A DNA stretch of 64,000 bases from Pomacea canaliculata (taxonomy: Eukaryota; Mollusca; Gastropoda; Architaenioglossa; Ampullariidae), in contig NC_037592.1 of NCBI RefSeq assembly GCF_003073045.1, forward strand, positions 2,081,371-2,145,370. The letters run 5' to 3'. Both the position numbers and the translations under genes were made by a program. Below the pieces are notes generated by a model. It saw only the letters and a program-made list of their open reading frames with translations, did no database searches and had not been told where the DNA came from. Below, one piece after another: positions 58,588-64,000 of the stretch (the stretch's first letter is position 1; each line of letters begins with the position of its first letter).

Positions 58588-61500
58588 GGTAGACAGACAA
58601 CCAGGCTCAGCACTCAGAGGACACTTCCTGTGGAGAAACGAAGCTCGATAAAATCACATGAAAGATTTCTTAGTCCTACCTGACAAGAAATGTCAATTAA
58701 ATGAAGTCTCTACCTGTTTCAGTCTGGCCACGTGCCTGTTATGTACACATTTATATCTGTGTATATATATATATGTCTATGTTTGGGTTGTCAGCTTTTC
58801 AAAATTGGGAATCTTATTCTGAAGGTTGTAGTTTCCCTGTCGCTCTTTCAAGCTCTTTTTTTTTTCACTTTCTGTATGTATGTGTGTATATGTGGGTATC
58901 TATTCTATGTTGTATGTGGATGTTGTATGTGTGTGCACGCGTGTGTGCTTGTCCTCACCCATCAACACATACACTACTATCAATGCAGCAGCAACAACAA
59001 CATCAACAACCAACCCTTGTACTCTCATTGAATCCTCCATCAACTGGATAGAAACATTTCCCAACAATAGCAAGTCTCTCGCATATCGTCCTCACCTCAA
59101 AGATTAACTCGCAGTGGAAGATGTTTGTCCCCGAGAGGCCACCACACGTCTTGAGGAGCTGTGTCACGTGATCACGTATCTGTGAACAGATGTTTCTGCT
59201 GCTGTCGGTTAACTGTTCCTTCGTCTCTCAGCTTCACTGAATTTCAGACAAGACGGGCAGGCGGCTTTCGCTAAGAAACTCGTCCAAATGCTCGTAACAT
59301 CGTCTCCTGTCGGCTTTATATAAGTATCAGTAACGGGATTCCCGATATTTGTAAGCAAGGCTGCTGTCTGCGGCCCCACGTGACGTATCTTTAGTCGCAA
59401 GGAAAGTTCGCGACCGTCGACTATATTTAGAACGGGGAAATCCCATAACTCTGTATATATTTCTTATACTCATTTGAATGTCAGAATACAGAGGGCGCAA
59501 TACAAATCTGCCTGACATAGACCTCAGTAAGCAATCTGCTAGGGTGCCAGCGATGTTTACTTATTGAAGTCAAGTTTCTCTACACACGTGTGTAAGTGTA
59601 TATCAGGATTTCACCTCCCAGGGGAGGCGCGTGATGCACGTCGCGTCATGTGACTGGCGCGAACCTCGTCCAACGACGACCCCAGGGACTGTACAGCAAA
59701 ATGTACATCTCCCTCCCAGCGCCATCATCAGGTAAACTAGAGATCAGGTTGTTTGTGAAAATATGAAACACTTTACTAGAAATCTGTATCTCAATTCATC
59801 CACCCCATCCACCCATCCACCCCGCCCACAGTATAGCATGACGCATCACCAGCATATCAACACTCGCTCACACTATCTATTCATATTAAATAACTGTGCG
59901 TGTATTTTGTTGATACTGTTTACAAAGTACTTTTACTTGTCATCACAAAGCTGTGTACTGTCTGTTATACTAATACTTTCGTTTCTCCAAAGATTTTATT
60001 TTTACAATCGGCCGTTTCCGCTGTAAGCAAGTACATGAGTCACCAGGCTGCCCTCACTCTTGTAGTTCGTCTCTCCTCGTGCGGAGGACAACAACTGCAC
60101 ACCCGAAGGGCACCCAGTCACGGGATAATGAAATAAATATCCAAGGTTTGGCAGGTCAGGCTATAACCTGTAATGTGACAGCGAGACAACCTGACTTTGA
60201 GCCCACTGTAGTGTTTAGAAATCCTGTCATCACGTGACAGACACGGCTCCCCTCCTTTCCTAGAGACATTTATCCACCCATATCCATTTTTAGACCGCTC
60301 ATAGCATACACTTCTCTCCCAACCTCCCAAAGGACTCCCACCCTCTCCAAAAACAAGACAAAAACAAATCCCAGCAACATCAAAGCTATGGTGTGTAATA
60401 CAAAGTGATTCACATACATGTACACAAGTGCTCACCGGCAGTGGAACAAAAGTTTGTTCTTCCAAAATGTCTCTAACCGTTTCCCGAAATCCCATCCCCT
60501 GATAACAACAAAAAGAAGGAGGTGTTAATAAGTCCGACACACAATCGTTGGCTGGACTCATAATAAAAAATAATTTATTTCATAGCAATATCAATTAATA
60601 TTAAGTGAGTCATAATTCTGAAATAATGAAAAAGCTAAATAATAAACAGCACCATCGAGATCTGACTTAAGGGGTGAGTTATATAAATGTTTGAGCAAAC
60701 ATTAGTAAGCTAATTAAGCTGAGAATATTAATTGGTGTTATAAATAAACATCTAGACGGCCCTCAGCAGAAAGAATGTTGCCCACCTCTGATGTCAAAGG
60801 TTACTGAGTACACAAGCACTGAGTGCGCAACTGAACCGCGAAGTTGTTGGAGGCGAGAGTGGTGGGAGCCAGTCCTCGAGCCCCGTTCACGGCTCAGTGA
60901 GCAGGGGCGTGGCCAAGCAACCACCAGCCCACGTGACGGCAACACGTGCACGCGAGAGGTCGGTGGTGCGACTGCCAGCGTGTTCGACCTCATTACACGC
61001 TGGCTGTGTCAGGATGCGTGTCAGGATGCTGTGCCTCGCAAAGTACACACCCTCCAGCTCCGCCATCAGGCCGTGCAGCAACTGACCGAAAGGTTGCGAC
61101 AGGAGCAGGGGCACGGAGGTCACATGGTGTTGGTGTTGGTGTTGGCGGGGCGTGCGAGGTGCAGCCACCCGGAGAAACATCCGACAGCGAGGTACGAAGG
61201 TAAGCTTTGAGTCTTTCATAAACTCGGTCACACGTTCAAGGCTGATGATCATGGGTGTCACGGGTACTTCTTTGTTTGTGATGGAATCGTCTGTATCGTC
61301 TGAGTCCGTTACACATAGCAACCAGGAATCAGAATTAGCCTTGTGCTCAGTGGTGCGTGAACCCGCCTCGCTGCGTATGACTGCACAGACCTAGTTCTCG
61401 TCAATGTGTGGTAGCTGGTGGGTGTCGGGGGAGTGGGATCCCTGTCGATCTGCTGAGTCAGGCAAAGCGGAGTAGTCTTTCCGGCCTTCCCGTCATGGTA

Positions 61501-62909
61501 GAGTGAGCACCGCTGTATATGCAGTCAGCTCTTGGAGCATGCACTTATATGGCGATGTTCGTTGTTTGATGTACCGACAACGGCCTTTGAGTCGCCGAGT
61601 GCCTCTCGCGAGTGCTCAGTTTTAAGCAGCGAGAAAGTCGTAAATCTGGAGCAGTGGTGGGTGTGGGGAGGGGAGTGGAGGGGAAAAGCGGTGAGCAGCT
61701 GGCGGTGGTAGACAGATGTCTTGCACTCGGCAATAACAGCCACTGTAGTGCAAGTCCTCCCGACCTTTTGACCCCAGCAACGGATCAACAAGCTGGCGGA
61801 AGATGTCTTGCAGTGTGATGGTCCCTGGTCCTGCATAAAAGACAAAATGTCGAGTTGTCAGACGATGAACCAAAAAACTACGAATGTCCGTATTTCAGGT
61901 CCATCCCCCATCAAAGAGGTGTGTGTTTGTTTATTGTCTATTTATCGTGTCACACTAGTATTTTTGTGAACTGTAGATCACTGTTTTCTCTTCCAACCCC
62001 CTAGTCATACCAAGCACTCACCCATTTACCCACCCAACCCCCTCTCGGCACCAGCACCCACCTCTCTCGTGCATCACATTCTCTCTTACTCTCTCGTGAC
62101 CTTTGCCCTCTCCTTTTTTGCTTTTCCCGCCGCAGAGGAACTTTTTTAAAGGAAAAAAGCAGAGACTGCGACGGTTGTGGTCTCGAGGGTTCCTCGAATA
62201 TTCTAGACGCATTCTGCTGCAGAGCCTGAACTGCGCAGTCAGGGACAACAGTAATGGTGCTGGAGCAGGACTCTGTCCTCTGGTCTCTTGGAGCCAACCA
62301 CTGCCCCTGGTGTACATGGCACACAGTTGATGCTCTCTACATGCCCCTGGGGTACAGAGCACACAGTTGATGGCCTCTACATGCCACGTTCACACGACCT
62401 CTGGCACCATGGCAGCAAGTGTTCAGACCACAATGCAGTGCGAGCACACTGTGTGACCATTACAACATCACGTGCAGAATGAGTTAGGGGGCTGGTCAGT
62501 CGTTGTTGCTTTTGTCTCGTTTGTCGAGTTTAACAAGCGCATAGAAGGAATCCTGAACACCGAGACAGAATTGTGATCACACACGTACTGACATACTGAC
62601 ACATGTGCACTGAACACGAGGTTTAACATTTCATTAAGATGTTCATCATGGACAGCAGCCATTTCCTAATCATCTTGATATTTTGCATCTGAACGAAATT
62701 TCCTAGAGGAATCAGGAAGGTGGAGGTCAGTCTTTGTTTGCTAGTATGCTAATGTTAGACGATACACTTATGTTGCTTATTCACTTTATTCATCGACATT
62801 TCAGGTCATCCACACGAAACAGAGGAAGTGACGTAGGCTGATGTGATCACATCTAACATCATCAGCATTATTTATCCGGAAGTAAAAGCGCCCACCCCAG
62901 GTCGAGGCC
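58588..62909. other. Intergenic or weakly coding interval
   Basis: No gene I can name. A minus-strand frame 61622-61838 behind a good acceptor (CTTTTATGCAG) begins PGTITLQDIFRQLVDPLLGS and ends in a stop after a Pro-rich stretch; it could be a terminal exon, but no partner was found. GTTGGT repeats occur near 61125-61150. CACGTG palindromes are frequent. Confidence 0.35.
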
Positions 62910-63259
62910 ATGTCGAGGGTGCTGGACGAGCTTTTCGAGGCCATGAAGCAAGGTTGTCACGGAGACGTGGCCGCGCTGCTGATGACGTGTGGCGATGACG
63001 TCAACTCTATCCTCCGTCGTCACACGGCCATCACGTGGGCTTTGGAGCTCAGGGCTGATGACGACGTGGTGCAGCTGATCCTCGCCCACCCCAGGTTCGA
63101 CCCAGGGGTCAAGAACCAGTCCGGACGCACTGGCTTGTGGGAGGCAGCAAGTGATGGCCGCACCAACCTCGTCCGCCACCTGCTGAACCTGGGCGCCGCT
63201 GTGGACGAACCGGATATGCAAGGCGTGACACCGCTCAGCGCATGCGCGGGGAATAACAG
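62910..63259 (+). CDS. Ankyrin-repeat protein, first exon (partial gene)
   Basis: The ATG at 62910 (GGCCATGTCG context) opens 116 codons with ankyrin-type helices: LDELFEAMKQGCHGDVAALL, then TAITWALELRADDDVVQLIL, then the best repeat, GRTGLWEAASDGRTNLVRHL followed by LNLGAAVDEPDMQGVTPLSA. About three repeats are visible. A donor at AACAG/GTACAC (63259/63260) interrupts the third or fourth repeat; beyond it the frame loses ankyrin character, so the reading to 63464 is probably intron. The rest must lie beyond the window. Which ankyrin subfamily (for example ASB-type) cannot be told from this exon. Confidence 0.75.
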
Positions 63260-63606
63260 GTACACAAGCCATCTCCTGTGCCTAGGATGCAGACTTTATC
63301 TGATGAGCTGCTTGTCCAGAGTATATGAGCTTGTTGATGAGCAATTAGTGCGACCTGTTTATCCAAAACTTTCCCCCCAAAGTATAAACCTCTCGCCTCG
63401 TATTAATACATCTGTATTAGCGCGGACTATTTGTCGAGAGCTTAGTGCAGAATACAAGGTGTGAGAGGGTGCACAGTCTTGTTTAATCAGTGGGGTTAGC
63501 TTAGTGCAACATACTATTTTTTTTTTCAAGTCTCCGTCTGTTGTGAAGATAAACGTCTATAAATATCACCACGCACAGGAGGAGGTCGACATGTCATACT
63601 GGTAGA

Positions 63607-63669
63607 ATGTTAATGATGTTAATGATGTTAATGATGTTAAGGATGTTAATGATGTTAATGATGTTAATG
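63607..63669. repeat. 9-bp tandem repeat (ATGTTAATG)n
   Basis: Seven units, one with G in place of T, in the presumed first intron of the ankyrin gene. Confidence 0.9.
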
Positions 63670-64000
63670 GCTCAGTTAACGAGAGAGATGATGTGCTAAG
63701 TACATATCCGAGTACAAGCTTGATGATTATGACTTCCTTCAATGCTTGGTGGTGTTTGTAGATGCGTTTCCTTGGAACGGAAAATGTTTATTACCGACAT
63801 GTTACATGCAACTAGACCTTTCAGCGGTACTTACCTAACCTATATTTAGACTGTATTGTGAACTTTGCCTCGAAAAAAACTTTTTTAATTTTTTTTTAAA
63901 CAATACAAACACAGACATAAAATACTTCCACATAAAACAATTTGCATGAATAAATCAACAAACATATCCCTGGCAATGTACACAAGAACATTCTTGCTCC
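63670..64000. other. AT-rich end of window
   Basis: I see no exon or element here. It is probably intron of the ankyrin gene. Confidence 0.4.

Noticed and set aside
60887-61321. 144-codon minus-strand open frame
   Set aside because: No domain, His/Gln repeats from GTTGGT units, and no clear splice partners.
1-64000. LTR retrotransposons, virus-like elements, CRISPR arrays and bacterial operons
   Set aside because: I looked for paired long terminal repeats, capsid or envelope frames and spaced repeats and saw none. All reverse-transcriptase pieces here are of LINE type.

Overview
The window is animal nuclear DNA: genes are split by many short GT-AG introns, both strands carry genes, and the gaps are full of SINE, LINE and MITE debris. 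A secreted CBM14 (peritrophin-A) protein, a smooth-muscle-type myosin light chain kinase and tRNA-derived SINEs ending in a '..TTAGTTGCTG..CGGCGTAAAACAC..' tail suggest a lophotrochozoan, most likely a gastropod mollusc. That placement is inference; no species is claimed.

Layout. 690-9515 (+): myosin light chain kinase, 8 exons, ending in the calmodulin-binding/autoinhibitory helix. 14246-18537 (+): an unrecognised 764-residue protein with one membrane segment, 3 exons. 21991-27888 (-): spliceosome protein MFAP1, 10 exons, 439 residues. 27889-28631: a 743-bp head-to-head promoter. 28632-39253 (+): Cdk1-inhibitory kinase PKMYT1 (Myt1), 16 exons, 543 residues, whose introns hold nested LINE fragments, a hAT MITE and a 34-bp hairpin. 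44195-46600 (-): secreted protein with three chitin-binding CBM14 domains. 48519-51588 and 57619-58587 (-): two divergent paralogues of a type I membrane protein family that I do not recognise. 62910 onward (+): first exon of an ankyrin-repeat protein that runs toward the window edge.

Connections. MFAP1 and PKMYT1 share one promoter with a CCAAT box and an E2F-type site. Both touch G2/M control: Myt1 phosphorylates Cdk1, and MFAP1 is a splicing factor whose loss is reported to give G2/M defects in Drosophila. PKMYT1 and the CBM14 gene are tail to tail. The three minus-strand genes from 44 to 59 kb all make secreted or cell-surface proteins.

Base composition and motif content change along the window. 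Positions 1-16 kb and 56-63.5 kb are rich in the palindrome CACGTG, while 19-51 kb has almost none. The MLCK and CBM14 genes each carry an apparent one-base frameshift, both in a CCCCGC context, which points to homopolymer errors in the assembly rather than dead genes. I saw no LTR element, virus-like element, CRISPR array or convincing free-standing RNA gene.
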